Below, one piece after another: positions 31,242-40,416 of a DNA stretch of 64,000 nucleotides. This DNA comes from CALMFQ01 sp964495595 (lineage in GTDB: Bacteria; Pseudomonadota; Gammaproteobacteria; Burkholderiales; SCOH01). Within the stretch, counting starts at the first letter, position 1. Every line of letters begins with the position of its first letter. The stretch covers positions 1 to 64,000 of the forward strand of contig CAZBWH010000001.1 in NCBI GenBank assembly GCA_964495595.1. The letters run 5' to 3'. A program made the position numbers and the translations under genes. The notes beneath the pieces were generated by a model. That model was not told the origin of the DNA. It ran no database searches and was given only the letters and a program-made list of their open reading frames with translations.

Positions 31242-32236
31242 CCACCCGCATCCTGATCATCAATGTCTGCCGCATCGGCGACACACTGCTGGGCACCCCG
31301 CTGATTACCGCGCTGCGCGCCCATTTCGGCCCCGAGCTGGAGCTGACCTGCCTTGCCCATCCAGAGCGGGTCGAACTGCTGCAGGGCCTGCCGCAGATCG
31401 ACCACCTGGGCAGCATCAACAAGCGCAGCGCCCTGCTGCGCGGACGGCTGGGAGGCAAACGCTACGATTACGCACTGGTGCACGGCTACGACCGGGCACT
31501 GCTGCGCTACGCGCTGCGGGTGGCCGAACGGGTGATCGGCTTTGACCAGCCCGACCCGCAACTGAACGGCCGGCTGTACCGCGCCGTGCGCAACCCCAAG
31601 CCGGACGGCCCACACGCAGTCGACGTGCATACCCCGTTCCTGGCTGAGCTGGGTGTTCCGGTCCGGTCGCGCCGGCTGCTGTATCAGGTCAGCCCGACCG
31701 AAGCCGACTGGGCGGCGACGATGCTGCAGCCGCTGGCCGGCCGGGGCCCGCTGATTGCCATGGTCGTGCGCAGCTTTCCCACCAAGCCCTTCCGCGACTG
31801 GCCGATCGATTGTTTCGTTGCGGCGGCGCAGGGGATTCAGGCCCGCTACCCGCAAGCGCATTTCATCCTGCTGGGGGGCGACGCGCTGGCCGACGCAGTG
31901 GCCGCATTCGCGCAGGCGCTGCCCGGCCGCTTCACCTCGTTTGCCGGCAAGCTCAGCCTGCGCCAGACCGCAGCGGTTCTGGCCCGGATGCAGCTCTACA
32001 TCGGCGTCGACACCGGCCCCACCCATCTGGCCGGCGCGCTGCAGGTGCCCATGGTGGCGCTCTACCACTGCCTGAGTCCGGCCCGCGCCTTTGCCCCGCT
32101 GGAACATCCTGCACTACGCACCCTGCAGCTCCCCACCCCGCCCGAAGGCTGCAGCACCGCGCTCAGCCTGCGCGACATCCCGCCGTCGGCAGTGGTTGCC
32201 GCTGCCACCGAGCTACTGGCATGCGCATCCTGCTGA
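31238..32236 (+). CDS. Glycosyltransferase family 9 (heptosyltransferase-like)
   Basis: A 332-aa GT-B enzyme of the ADP-heptose:LPS heptosyltransferase family. The N-terminus ILIINVCRIGDTLLGTPLI carries the conserved glycine/aspartate loop (GD-L-TP). The C-terminal half has AMVVRSFPTKPFRDWP and YIGVDTGPTHLAGALQVPMVALY, the typical GT9 D-[ST]GP-HLA motif. It adds heptose or a related sugar to the inner core. ATG 31238 overlaps the ligase stop (ATGA) right after the poly-C tract, so tract length could change how it is translated. Confidence 0.9.
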   Translation: MTTRILIINVCRIGDTLLGTPLITALRAHFGPELELTCLAHPERVELLQGLPQIDHLGSINKRSALLRGRLGGKRYDYALVHGYDRALLRYALRVAERVIGFDQPDPQLNGRLYRAVRNPKPDGPHAVDVHTPFLAELGVPVRSRRLLYQVSPTEADWAATMLQPLAGRGPLIAMVVRSFPTKPFRDWPIDCFVAAAQGIQARYPQAHFILLGGDALADAVAAFAQALPGRFTSFAGKLSLRQTAAVLARMQLYIGVDTGPTHLAGALQVPMVALYHCLSPARAFAPLEHPALRTLQLPTPPEGCSTALSLRDIPPSAVVAAATELLACASC

Positions 32237-33255
32237 GCTATTACTTCGGCCCCAACGCCATCCCGCTGGGCAGTTCGCTCGCCAGCGCCCTGCAGGCCCT
32301 GGGGCACGAGGTGATTCCGTTTCACAGCGAACGCGAACACTCGCTGCAACGCCACGGCATCAAATGGCTGCTGCGGCTGGGGCGTGCGCTGCGGCTGCCT
32401 GCCGGCCGACTGGCACACACCCGCTGGAGCAATCTGGCTTGGCGCAGCCAGTTGCTGGAACAGGCCGTCAGCCTGCATCGCCCGGACATGATCTGGGTGA
32501 TCCGTGGCAATGGCTTTACCCCCGGCCTGCTGTCACAGCTCAAGGCCCGTTACGGCGTGCGCCACACGCTCGGCTGGTGGGTCAAATCGCCGCGTGACAA
32601 TCCGGACGAAATGCGCAACGACCGGCTGGAATACGACGCCTTCGCCTGCATCTACCCCGGTCAGGCCGATCCGGAACGGGGTATTCATTGGGTGTCGGCA
32701 CTGGCCCGCGAGCCCGGTCTGTACCACCCGCCGGCCAGCCCGCAGCCGGTGCGCTACCCGATCCTGCTGGTAGGCCGCTGGAGCCCGCGCCGCCAGGCCA
32801 TTGCCGAGCAGCTGGCCGACCTGCCACTCACCATCGTCGGCCCCGGCTGGCGGGGCAAAAACCGTCGCAAGCCAGCGATGCTGGCCCGGCTGGGGCCACG
32901 CGAACTGTGGGGGCAGGCGCTGCTGACCGCCTACCACCAAAGTGCCATCGTGCTCAACATTACCGTCTGGGATCCGCAGCAGATTCCGGCACTCAACCTG
33001 CGGGTCACCGACGTGCCAGCCTGCGGCAGCTTCCTGCTGACCGATGCCTCGCCGGAACTGGACGCCCTGTTTCCAGCCGGTGACGGCCCGGTAAGCTGGC
33101 GCGATGCCGGCGAGCTGCGCCAGTTGCTGCAGCATTACCTCGACCATCCCGACCAACGCCAGGCCAGGGCGAACCTGACCCGGAGCGCCGTCGAACGCCT
33201 GCCCACCTACCAGGACACCGCCCGCCGCCTGATGGAGTTGCTCAAGCATGACTAA
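32221..33255 (+). CDS. CgeB-like glycosyltransferase (GT-B, DUF3880-type)
   Basis: A 344-aa protein starting at the ATG at 32221, overlapping the preceding gene by 16 bp. Features of the CgeB/Glyco_trans_1_2 group are visible: MRILLSYYFGPN..., DMIWVIRGNGFTPGLLSQLK, HTLGWWVKSPRDNPDE, and the C-terminal VLNITVWDPQQIPALNLRVTDVPACGSFLLTD, where R.F(D/E)-type donor motifs occur. It is likely a glycosyltransferase acting on the same LPS or glycan. Specificity is unknown. Confidence 0.78.
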   Translation: MRILLSYYFGPNAIPLGSSLASALQALGHEVIPFHSEREHSLQRHGIKWLLRLGRALRLPAGRLAHTRWSNLAWRSQLLEQAVSLHRPDMIWVIRGNGFTPGLLSQLKARYGVRHTLGWWVKSPRDNPDEMRNDRLEYDAFACIYPGQADPERGIHWVSALAREPGLYHPPASPQPVRYPILLVGRWSPRRQAIAEQLADLPLTIVGPGWRGKNRRKPAMLARLGPRELWGQALLTAYHQSAIVLNITVWDPQQIPALNLRVTDVPACGSFLLTDASPELDALFPAGDGPVSWRDAGELRQLLQHYLDHPDQRQARANLTRSAVERLPTYQDTARRLMELLKHD

Positions 33256-34114
33256 ACCGCTGATCAGCATTCTGATCCCTGCCTGCAACCACGCCGACTA
33301 CATCGGCCAGACACTGGACAGCATTGAGGCGCAGCAGCGCCAGGACCTGGAAGTCATCGTCATCGACGACGGCTCGCGCGACGCCACCTACCAGACCGCC
33401 CTGGCCCGCGCCGACCGCTTTGCGCTGCCGATCAGTGTGCATACCCAGCCCAATCAGGGCATCTGCCGCACTCTCGACCGGGCGCTGACCCTGGCGCGTG
33501 GCGAATGGATCGCGGTAATCGCCTCGGACGACTGGCTGCTGCCCGACCGCTTCACCGCACAACTGGACTGGATCGCCCGCCACCCGGACACGCAACTGGT
33601 CTACGCCAACGGGCTGCGTTTCGAAGATGGCAAGCCACGCGGCCGCATCCACAGCCCGGCGGTGATCGCCCAGCTCGATCTACCGCTACCGGCCTTGCGT
33701 GAATTGCTCGCCAGCAAGACCAGCAAATGGTTCATCCAGTCCGGCCTGTTCCGGCGCTCGCTGCTGCAGGCGCTGGACCCGTTCGACGACGGCACCGGCC
33801 TGGACGACTGGCCGCTGAACATCCGGCTGTTCAACCACTTCAGCCACCGCAGCCAGTATCACTACGTCGACGCCGACGTGGTCGCCTACCGCCAGCACGC
33901 CGGCAACTCGTTCCGCAACGTGGCCGCCCAGACCCAGCGCAAGCTGAACGTGCTCAACCGCTACTGTCCCGCCCACCTGAAAGACGCCGCACTGGCCGAT
34001 GCCTGCTGGGAAGGCGGCAAGTCGCTGCTGCTGGAAAGCCTGCGCCTGCGCCCGGCACTACACCCCGTCCTCCGCCTCTGCGCCCGCCTGATCGGCGCGG
34101 CATTGAAACGCTGA
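33248..34114 (+). CDS. Glycosyltransferase family 2
   Basis: A 288-aa GT-A inverting enzyme: ISILIPACNHADYIGQTLDSI at the N-terminus, VIVIDDGSRDAT for the nucleotide, and the metal-binding D-x-D equivalent IAVIASDDWLLPDRF. The C-terminal part (GTGLDDWPLNIRLFNHFS...YRQHAGNSFRN) resembles polysaccharide-associated GT2 enzymes. It overlaps the previous gene by 8 bp. Soluble, with no TM helix, so it acts at the cytoplasmic face on the growing oligosaccharide. Confidence 0.9.
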   Translation: MTKPLISILIPACNHADYIGQTLDSIEAQQRQDLEVIVIDDGSRDATYQTALARADRFALPISVHTQPNQGICRTLDRALTLARGEWIAVIASDDWLLPDRFTAQLDWIARHPDTQLVYANGLRFEDGKPRGRIHSPAVIAQLDLPLPALRELLASKTSKWFIQSGLFRRSLLQALDPFDDGTGLDDWPLNIRLFNHFSHRSQYHYVDADVVAYRQHAGNSFRNVAAQTQRKLNVLNRYCPAHLKDAALADACWEGGKSLLLESLRLRPALHPVLRLCARLIGAALKR

Positions 34115-34119
34115 CCGCC

Positions 34120-36006
34120 ATGCCCTTCCGTCACGACATCAACACCCTGCGCGCCCTGTCGGTGCTGCTGGTCACCCTGTACCATTTCGGCATTCCCGGC
34201 GCCGGCAGCGGGCTGATCGGCGTCGACCTGTTCTTCGTCATCTCCGGCTATCTGATGACGCAAATCCTGCTGTCGCCCAAGTCACCCGGCTACGGAGCTT
34301 TCCTGCTGGCCCGCAGCCGCCGCATCCTGCCGGCGCTGATCGCGTTGTGCCTGATCCTGCTGGTACTGGGCTGGTTCACCCTCTACCCACCAGCCTACGC
34401 CAAGCTGGCCAAGCACGCCGGCACCTCGCTGCTGTTCATCTCCAATTTCGTCTACAACAACGAAGCGGGTTACTTCGACCTGTCTGCCAGCCGCAAATGG
34501 CTGCTGCACACCTGGTCGCTGTCGGTCGAGTGGCAGTTCTACCTGCTCTATCCCGCGCTGCTCAAGCTACTGCACCGCCCCGGTCGCCCCTGGCTGCTGC
34601 CTGCGGGACTGGGCCTGCTGGGTGCCGCATCGGCAGCGGGCATGCTGATCTGGGATCCTTACAAGCCCAACGCCGAGTTCTACCTGTTGCCGTGGCGCGC
34701 CTGGGAAATGCTGGCTGGCGCGCTGGCCTATTTTTGCCACCAGCGCTGGCAACTGGCGGGGCGGCCATGGCATGGTGCGCAATACCTGCTGCTGGCCGGC
34801 TGTGTTGCCGCAGGTGCCTGGCTGCCACATGCCAACTGGCCCAACGGCTTCACACTGCTGCCGGTCACGCTGGCGGCCGCTTTCATCGCCATCGGCCAAC
34901 CGGCGCTGGCGGCACCGCGCTGGCTGGGCAGGATCGGCGATTGGTCGTATTCGATCTACCTGTGGCACTGGCCGGTTTGGGTCTGGCTCAACCAGCAATC
35001 CGACAGCCTGCCGCTGACCGTTCGCCTTGGCGGCATCGCGGCCTCGATCCTGCTCGGTGCAGCCTCGTTTCACCTGGTCGAAACACCGTTCCGCAAGCAA
35101 TTGCGGCTGAAGCGGCCAATGTGGCTGGCAATGGCCGCCGGGATTGCCACCTGCCTGCTGGTGATCCGGCTGGATGGCATGTACTGGTTGCGCTACCCGG
35201 CGCAATGGCACACGGTGGCACGACACTGGTTCGCTTTTGAAAGCGATTACCAAAAAGTGCTCAAGCCGTACTACCAGGCAGACAGCTGTTTTCTGGGCAA
35301 CGACTGGCTCAGGCACCCACGCCCGGCCTTCTGCACCCAGGAAAGCGCCAGCATCCTGCTCGCCGGCGACAGCCACGCCGCTCATTTGTGGTGGGGTTTG
35401 TCGCGCCGGCTGCCAGCCGGCTCGCTCGACCACCTGGCCGCTCCCGGATGCGAACCGATCAGTTACCCAGCCCAGGATCGCAAATGCCTGACAGCCGGTC
35501 AGGCCCTGCGCGAGCGGCTGAGCCAGCACCGTTACCAAACCGTCATTCTGGCTGGCTACTGGTACCACACCCTGCAACAGATATCCTGGCCGCAATTGGA
35601 CGCCGAACTGGCTCGCTGGAAGCGGGATTTTCCGCACACCACCTTCCTGCTGGTCGGCAGCGTACCGATCCACGCCCCTTCGCTGCCGGACAACCTGGCC
35701 CGCGAGGTCCTGCAGACCGGCTCCGCATCCGCCCGCAGCCCGCAAGGCATCCGCCGCGAAAGCTACACCCACAACCAGCAACTGGCGCAACTGGCCGCCC
35801 GGCACGGCATGCACTTCTTCGACCCGGTAGCGGCGCTGTGCAACGCGCAAGGCTGCCTGCGGCTAACCCAACGCCCGCAGCCCGCCGTGCAATGGGATTA
35901 CGGCCACCTGACCGCCGAAGGGTCCGAACTGATCGCCGCCGGACTGGTCCCGGCCCTACAGGCCATTTCCCGGCAACCGATAGGCATCAATGATTCCGAC
36001 CGCTGA
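34120..36006 (+). CDS. Acyltransferase 3 family protein with C-terminal SGNH domain (OafA-like)
   Basis: A 628-aa inner-membrane O-acyltransferase. The N-terminal ~350 residues are acyltransferase-3: RHDINTLRALSVLLVTLYHFG with the catalytic histidine, GVDLFFVISGYLMTQIL, WSLSVEWQFYLLYP and YSIYLWHWPVW. The C-terminal ~250 residues are a periplasmic SGNH esterase-like domain with ILLAGDSHAAHLWW (catalytic Ser) and WDYGHLTAEG (Asp-His). Such fusions O-acetylate LPS or other surface glycans. ATG 34120 lies five bases after the GT2 stop; the end overlaps the next acyltransferase by 17 bp. Confidence 0.92.
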   Translation: MPFRHDINTLRALSVLLVTLYHFGIPGAGSGLIGVDLFFVISGYLMTQILLSPKSPGYGAFLLARSRRILPALIALCLILLVLGWFTLYPPAYAKLAKHAGTSLLFISNFVYNNEAGYFDLSASRKWLLHTWSLSVEWQFYLLYPALLKLLHRPGRPWLLPAGLGLLGAASAAGMLIWDPYKPNAEFYLLPWRAWEMLAGALAYFCHQRWQLAGRPWHGAQYLLLAGCVAAGAWLPHANWPNGFTLLPVTLAAAFIAIGQPALAAPRWLGRIGDWSYSIYLWHWPVWVWLNQQSDSLPLTVRLGGIAASILLGAASFHLVETPFRKQLRLKRPMWLAMAAGIATCLLVIRLDGMYWLRYPAQWHTVARHWFAFESDYQKVLKPYYQADSCFLGNDWLRHPRPAFCTQESASILLAGDSHAAHLWWGLSRRLPAGSLDHLAAPGCEPISYPAQDRKCLTAGQALRERLSQHRYQTVILAGYWYHTLQQISWPQLDAELARWKRDFPHTTFLLVGSVPIHAPSLPDNLAREVLQTGSASARSPQGIRRESYTHNQQLAQLAARHGMHFFDPVAALCNAQGCLRLTQRPQPAVQWDYGHLTAEGSELIAAGLVPALQAISRQPIGINDSDR

Positions 36007-37891
36007 ACGACCGGCCTACCAGCCCCATCTGGATGCCATCCGTGGCATTGCCGTGGCACTGGTGCTGCTGTTCCACTTTCAGTTGCTCGGCATCCGGGGG
36101 GGCTTTATTGGTGTCGACGTATTCTTCGTGCTGTCGGGTTATCTGATCACCGGCCTGCTGCTCCAGGCGCCGCTGCAGGGGTCCAGCCTGGCGCATTTCT
36201 ACCGGCGGCGCCTGCTGCGGCTGATGCCGGCATTCCTGGTGTTCAGCGCCATCACCACGCTGGCGGCTGCCGCGCTGCTGCTGCCGGAAGACTGGCTGGA
36301 CTACCTGCGCAGCCTGCGCGAATCGCTGCTGTTCAACGCCAATCATTATTTCGCCCGCGAACTGAGCGATTACTTCGCCCGGGCGGCCCACGAGCTGCCG
36401 TTGTTGCACACCTGGTCACTGTCGATCGAATGGCAGTTCTATCTGGGCTACCCGGCGCTGCTGCTGGCGTTGCGCCGCTACACCTCCCTGGCCCGGCTGC
36501 GCTGGATCGTACTGGCAGCCACCCTGGCGCTGACGGCGACCTCCATCCAGCAAAGCCTGCAGCCGGAATCGGCCTATTTTTCCACTCTGGCTCGCCTGTT
36601 CGAGCTGCTGCTCGGGGCCAGTGCCTGTCTCGGATGGCCCGCCACCAGCCGGCCAGGCCGCTGGCAAGGCGCACTGGCCAGCATCGCGCTGCCGCTGCTG
36701 ATCGGCCTGGGCTGGGTCTACACCGAATCGATGCCCCTGCCGGGCCTGCCGGCACTGGCCGTCTGCCTGCTGACGCTCTGCCTGCTGGCATGGGGACAGG
36801 ACAACCTGTTGCTCAAGCTGCCGCCACTGCAGTACCTGGGCCGCATCTCCTACTCGGCCTACCTGTGGCACTGGCCGCTGGTGGCCTTCACCCACTATCT
36901 CTCAGTGCCCCTCAGTCTGGCGCTGCAACTGGCCCTGCTGGGTGGCACGCTGCTGCTGGCCGCAGCCAGCCACCACTGGGTAGAAGAACCGGCCCGCCGC
37001 TGGAAAGGGTCGCTGCGCACCTGTCTGGCGGGGCTGGTCGTCGTACCGGCTCTCGTCGTCATTGCAGTGCTGTATCAAAGCAAAACCCACTCCGGATGGC
37101 CGGAACGGCTGGGCGAAGGCGCTCGCTACGCCCACGCCCATCTTGCACCGTACCTCGACACCAATCAGCGGCAATGCCACGACTTTCGCGGTGGCACGCC
37201 CGAGCAGTGTGCCTTCGGCGATCTCGCCGGCTCGCGGCAAGCCATCCTGCTGGGCGATTCACATGCGCGGCACTTCTGGTGGTTTACCGACAAACTGGCC
37301 CGGCAAGCCGGAGTCAAGGTGTACGCCTTTTCCGGCAGCGCCTGCCTGATGCTGCCTGGCGTGGCGCAAACCTTCCGCGGCAGGCGCTACACCGATTGTG
37401 AATCGGCTGCAGAGCGGCATTTCCGTGCCATCGACCAGCGGCGCTACCAATATGTGCTGCTGGCCGAGCGTTGGCTGGTGTACTCGCCGGCACAATGGGC
37501 TGCGCTGGATCACACCGTTGCACGCATTCTGGCGGCAGGCGCCACACCGGTCATCTTCCGGCAGGTAGCCGAAGACGAAGTAGACCAGCTGGCGTGCTTC
37601 AACGCGCACCTCAAGCTGCGCCAGTCTTACCGCAACCACTGCGGCATCGACCAGAACACCCCGTTCCAGCGCGACAAACGCCTGGCGCTGGCCGCCCTGT
37701 TCGACCGGCTGGCCCGGCAATACCCGGCCGTGCGCTGGATCGATCCGCAACAATCGCTGTGCCACGCCGGCCGCTGCCTGACCGTACACGACCGTACCCC
37801 GCTGTACGACGACAGCAACCACCTGAACGGCTATGCCTCCAGCCTGCTGGCCGACTGGCATCTCCAGCAGTTTCCCAACCCGCTGCGCTGA
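35990..37891 (+). CDS. Second acyltransferase 3-SGNH protein
   Basis: A 633-aa paralogue of the preceding protein with the same two-part layout. The membrane acyltransferase has PHLDAIRGIAVALVLLFHF, GVDVFFVLSGYLITGLL, WSLSIEWQFYLGYPA and YSAYLWHWPLV. The SGNH domain has AILLGDSHARHFWW and a DDSNHLNGYA catalytic Asp-His pair. Two different OafA-like enzymes in tandem suggest modification of two positions or two sugars. It overlaps the previous gene and is followed after 18 bp by a GT9 gene. Confidence 0.92.
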   Translation: MIPTAERPAYQPHLDAIRGIAVALVLLFHFQLLGIRGGFIGVDVFFVLSGYLITGLLLQAPLQGSSLAHFYRRRLLRLMPAFLVFSAITTLAAAALLLPEDWLDYLRSLRESLLFNANHYFARELSDYFARAAHELPLLHTWSLSIEWQFYLGYPALLLALRRYTSLARLRWIVLAATLALTATSIQQSLQPESAYFSTLARLFELLLGASACLGWPATSRPGRWQGALASIALPLLIGLGWVYTESMPLPGLPALAVCLLTLCLLAWGQDNLLLKLPPLQYLGRISYSAYLWHWPLVAFTHYLSVPLSLALQLALLGGTLLLAAASHHWVEEPARRWKGSLRTCLAGLVVVPALVVIAVLYQSKTHSGWPERLGEGARYAHAHLAPYLDTNQRQCHDFRGGTPEQCAFGDLAGSRQAILLGDSHARHFWWFTDKLARQAGVKVYAFSGSACLMLPGVAQTFRGRRYTDCESAAERHFRAIDQRRYQYVLLAERWLVYSPAQWAALDHTVARILAAGATPVIFRQVAEDEVDQLACFNAHLKLRQSYRNHCGIDQNTPFQRDKRLALAALFDRLARQYPAVRWIDPQQSLCHAGRCLTVHDRTPLYDDSNHLNGYASSLLADWHLQQFPNPLR

Positions 37892-37909
37892 CCCCAACCG
37901 GACCCGGAC

Positions 37910-38953
37910 ATGTCAACCGATCCCGCACATCCCCTACGCATACTGATCATTCGCCGCGACAACATCGGCGATCTGGTCTGCACCACACCGCTGATCCGCA
38001 GCCTGCGCCAGCAGTTTCCCCAGGCGCGGATCGACGCGCTGGTCAACAGCTACAACCTGGCGGTGGTGGCCGACAACCCGGATCTGGATCACGTTTACGC
38101 CTACACCAAGGGCAAGCACCGCGACCACAGTCAATCCGGCGCCGGCATTTACCTGCAGCGGCTGGCAATGTACTGGGCACTGTTTCGCTGCCGCTACGAT
38201 TACATCGTACTGGCCGACACGGTATTTTCCGGCCGGGCGTTGTCGATGGCACGCTGGTTCCGCCCTGCCCACATCATTGGCTTCGCCCCGGCCGGCCAGT
38301 CACCCAAGGGGCTGGATTTGCCGATCCGCAGCGGGCCGGATGGCCACGTCGTCGCACGGCTGGCCGCCTTGCTGACCCCGCTCGGCATCAACACTCCCCC
38401 GCCGGCGCTGGTACTGCAGGCCAACCCGGCAGCACTGGCAGCAGCCCGTTCAACGGTGGGCCCCTTGCCGGCTGGCCGGCCGCTGATCGGCCTGCACATC
38501 AGCGCCCGCAAGCCAAGCCAGCGCTGGCCGGCGGAACGGTTCATCGAGCTGGCCAAGCGATTGCACACGGAACATGGCGCCACCTTGCTGCTGTTCTGGT
38601 CCCCCGGCGCCGAAGACAACCCCTTACATCCTGGCGACGACCAGAAGGCGCACGCCATTATCGAAGGCACGGCCGGCCTGCCGCTGCAGCCCTTTGCCAC
38701 CCGCGAGCTGGCGCAACTGATTGCCGGCCTGAGCCTGGTCGAGTGGGTGATCTGCAGTGACGGCGGGGCAATGCACATTGCCGCGGGGCTGGGCAAACCG
38801 GTGGTGTGCTTCTTCGGTCAGTCGAATGTCACGCACTGGCATCCGTGGGGTGTGCCTTATGTCGCGCTGCAGCCGGCATCCCAACAGGTCACCGACGTCA
38901 GCGTCGACGAAGTCATGGCAGCCTGCCACCGGCTAGCAGCCGGTCGGACTTGA
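37910..38953 (+). CDS. Glycosyltransferase family 9 (second heptosyltransferase-like)
   Basis: A 347-aa GT9 protein: ILIIRRDNIGDLVCTTPLIRSL, GLHISARKPSQRWPAERF and the C-terminal WVICSDGGAMHIAAGLGKPVVCFFG, which is the heptosyltransferase donor motif. It is the last gene of the LPS operon. Its final codons and TGA (38951-38953) lie inside the left arm of a family-2 inverted-repeat element, so the present C-terminus (..AAGRT) may be set by insertion of that element. GT9 proteins of this subgroup vary in length at the C-terminus, so activity is probably kept. Confidence 0.9.
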   Translation: MSTDPAHPLRILIIRRDNIGDLVCTTPLIRSLRQQFPQARIDALVNSYNLAVVADNPDLDHVYAYTKGKHRDHSQSGAGIYLQRLAMYWALFRCRYDYIVLADTVFSGRALSMARWFRPAHIIGFAPAGQSPKGLDLPIRSGPDGHVVARLAALLTPLGINTPPPALVLQANPAALAAARSTVGPLPAGRPLIGLHISARKPSQRWPAERFIELAKRLHTEHGATLLLFWSPGAEDNPLHPGDDQKAHAIIEGTAGLPLQPFATRELAQLIAGLSLVEWVICSDGGAMHIAAGLGKPVVCFFGQSNVTHWHPWGVPYVALQPASQQVTDVSVDEVMAACHRLAAGRT

Positions 38954-39038
38954 GCGATCATAGCGAGCCGAGTGGGAACACGGGTAAATAAGGCCGTTTC
39001 TGCCACTGGCGCAGCAGATCAGCCTCAAGTCCGACAGG
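38941..39038. repeat. Inverted-repeat element, family 2, 98-bp copy
   Basis: Left arm GGTCGGACTTGAGCGATC (from 38942) and right arm CTCAAGTCCGACAGG (39024-39038) match the 26.8-kb copy, including the internal GCGCAGCAGATCAG near the right arm. The interior is about 33 bp longer here. The element supplies the stop codon of the upstream GT9 gene and lies between convergent genes, where its stem could also terminate transcription in both directions. Confidence 0.8.
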
Positions 39039-39046
39039 CTGCCAGA

Positions 39047-40351
39047 TCAGGGAGCGCAGGATTCGGGCAGCGGTGACAGCGCTGCCGCCGCCACGCCCTG
39101 ATACGCCAGCAGGGTGAAATAGCTGGCGGAAGGATCACCGAACCGGGCCACCACCTTGGTCGCGCCGCTGATGGGCGCAGCACCGGCAAACTCCGCGCCA
39201 TTGCGCTCCAGCCGGGTCCAATCGCCTGCGGCGGAAACCACCGCCACTTCGGCTGCACCGGGAACCGTCAGCGCAAACACTTGCAACCCGCCCAGCGCCA
39301 GTTGCCCGGCCAGCGGCGAGTGTAGCCGCGCCCCCACCTCGCGGAACGTAGCGTAGCTCTCGGGCAGCCGCGCTGCAGTCGGCAAGGCCTTACTGGCAGT
39401 AATCCGGTAGGTCAGCACGGCGTCAAACGGCGCCTGGCCGTCAGCCTGCGGCTTGGCGTAGAGGTTGAGCCGGTATTCGCCGGGCGCAGGCAACACCACC
39501 TCAACCCGCGCCTGCTGTGCGTGGCGTTGCACCAGTGTGGCGTGCTCCTGCAACTGGCCGGAGCGGGTCAGGGTCGCGGTCAGTGCCACGGTAGACGGCA
39601 CATCGAGCGACACGGCAAACCGGTTACAGTGCGGCGCAAGGGTGTGTTGGCGCTGCCTGGCCAGATCCAGCCCCAGCCGGAAAAAAGCCGGCTGCGGCCG
39701 GGCCAGGCCGGCAAAGGCAGCCGGAGTCATCAGGGAATCGAGCAAGCGCCAGCGCGGGTCTTCCGGCAAGTGGCTGTAGGCAAGCAGCGCCGGATCGGCC
39801 AGAAAATAGAATGGCTCGAAGCGGCGCCGGTACTGCCCCCGCTCGTCCACCCCGCCTGCGGCCCAAGTGGCGTCAAGCAGTTGCCAGCGCCCCTGCAGCC
39901 GTACTGCATTCCAGTCGTGGTTGGCCGGGCCGACCGCATCGCCGGGTTGATAGCCAAAACCCTTGGCATAGCCGTGCACTGATACAGCCTCCAGCCCTGC
40001 CAGCCGCGCCAGCGATTCAAACGCAGTGGCAAAGCCGGAGCACACCGCCTTGCCGCTGGTCAGCACATCGCTGGCCGACTGCGGCACGATGGTGCCCGCC
40101 AGATAGCTCGCCACGTCGTATTCGACATGCTCGGCCAGCCAGCGAAAAATTGCCCGCGCCTTGTCGGTGTCGTCACGCGCCGGCTGCACCAGATATTCAA
40201 CCAGTTGCTGCGGCGAACGCTGCAAGCCGGCCGGCGCGGCCAGCGCGTGGCGGTCGATGGCATCAAAGTCGCGTGGCCCGCCGGCGTGGGCACAGGTCAG
40301 CCAGCCAGCGCAGAACAGCGGCCACAGGGAGATCCAGCCCAGGGTTTGCAT
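39047..40351 (-). CDS. Transglutaminase-like domain exported protein
   Basis: A 434-aa protein with a signal peptide (GWISLWPLFCAGWLTCAHA). A transglutaminase-like cysteine-protease fold lies at ~50-190: the catalytic Cys in SGKAVCSGFATAFESLARL, the His in PANHDWNAVRL and the Asp in WQLLDATWAAG. This is the kyphoscoliosis-peptidase-like arrangement. The remaining ~230 residues form beta-rich domains, probably for cell-wall or surface binding. ATG 40349-40351 follows CGGGAG. It could be a periplasmic peptidase or crosslinking enzyme; the substrate is unknown. Convergent with the LPS operon. Confidence 0.82.
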   Translation of the reverse strand: MQTLGWISLWPLFCAGWLTCAHAGGPRDFDAIDRHALAAPAGLQRSPQQLVEYLVQPARDDTDKARAIFRWLAEHVEYDVASYLAGTIVPQSASDVLTSGKAVCSGFATAFESLARLAGLEAVSVHGYAKGFGYQPGDAVGPANHDWNAVRLQGRWQLLDATWAAGGVDERGQYRRRFEPFYFLADPALLAYSHLPEDPRWRLLDSLMTPAAFAGLARPQPAFFRLGLDLARQRQHTLAPHCNRFAVSLDVPSTVALTATLTRSGQLQEHATLVQRHAQQARVEVVLPAPGEYRLNLYAKPQADGQAPFDAVLTYRITASKALPTAARLPESYATFREVGARLHSPLAGQLALGGLQVFALTVPGAAEVAVVSAAGDWTRLERNGAEFAGAAPISGATKVVARFGDPSASYFTLLAYQGVAAAALSPLPESCAP

Positions 40352-40416
40352 GATGTGCTCCCGCAATGATGCCGGCCCGGCAGGCCATTGACGGTCGGCA
40401 CCTCATGCCGCCGACG

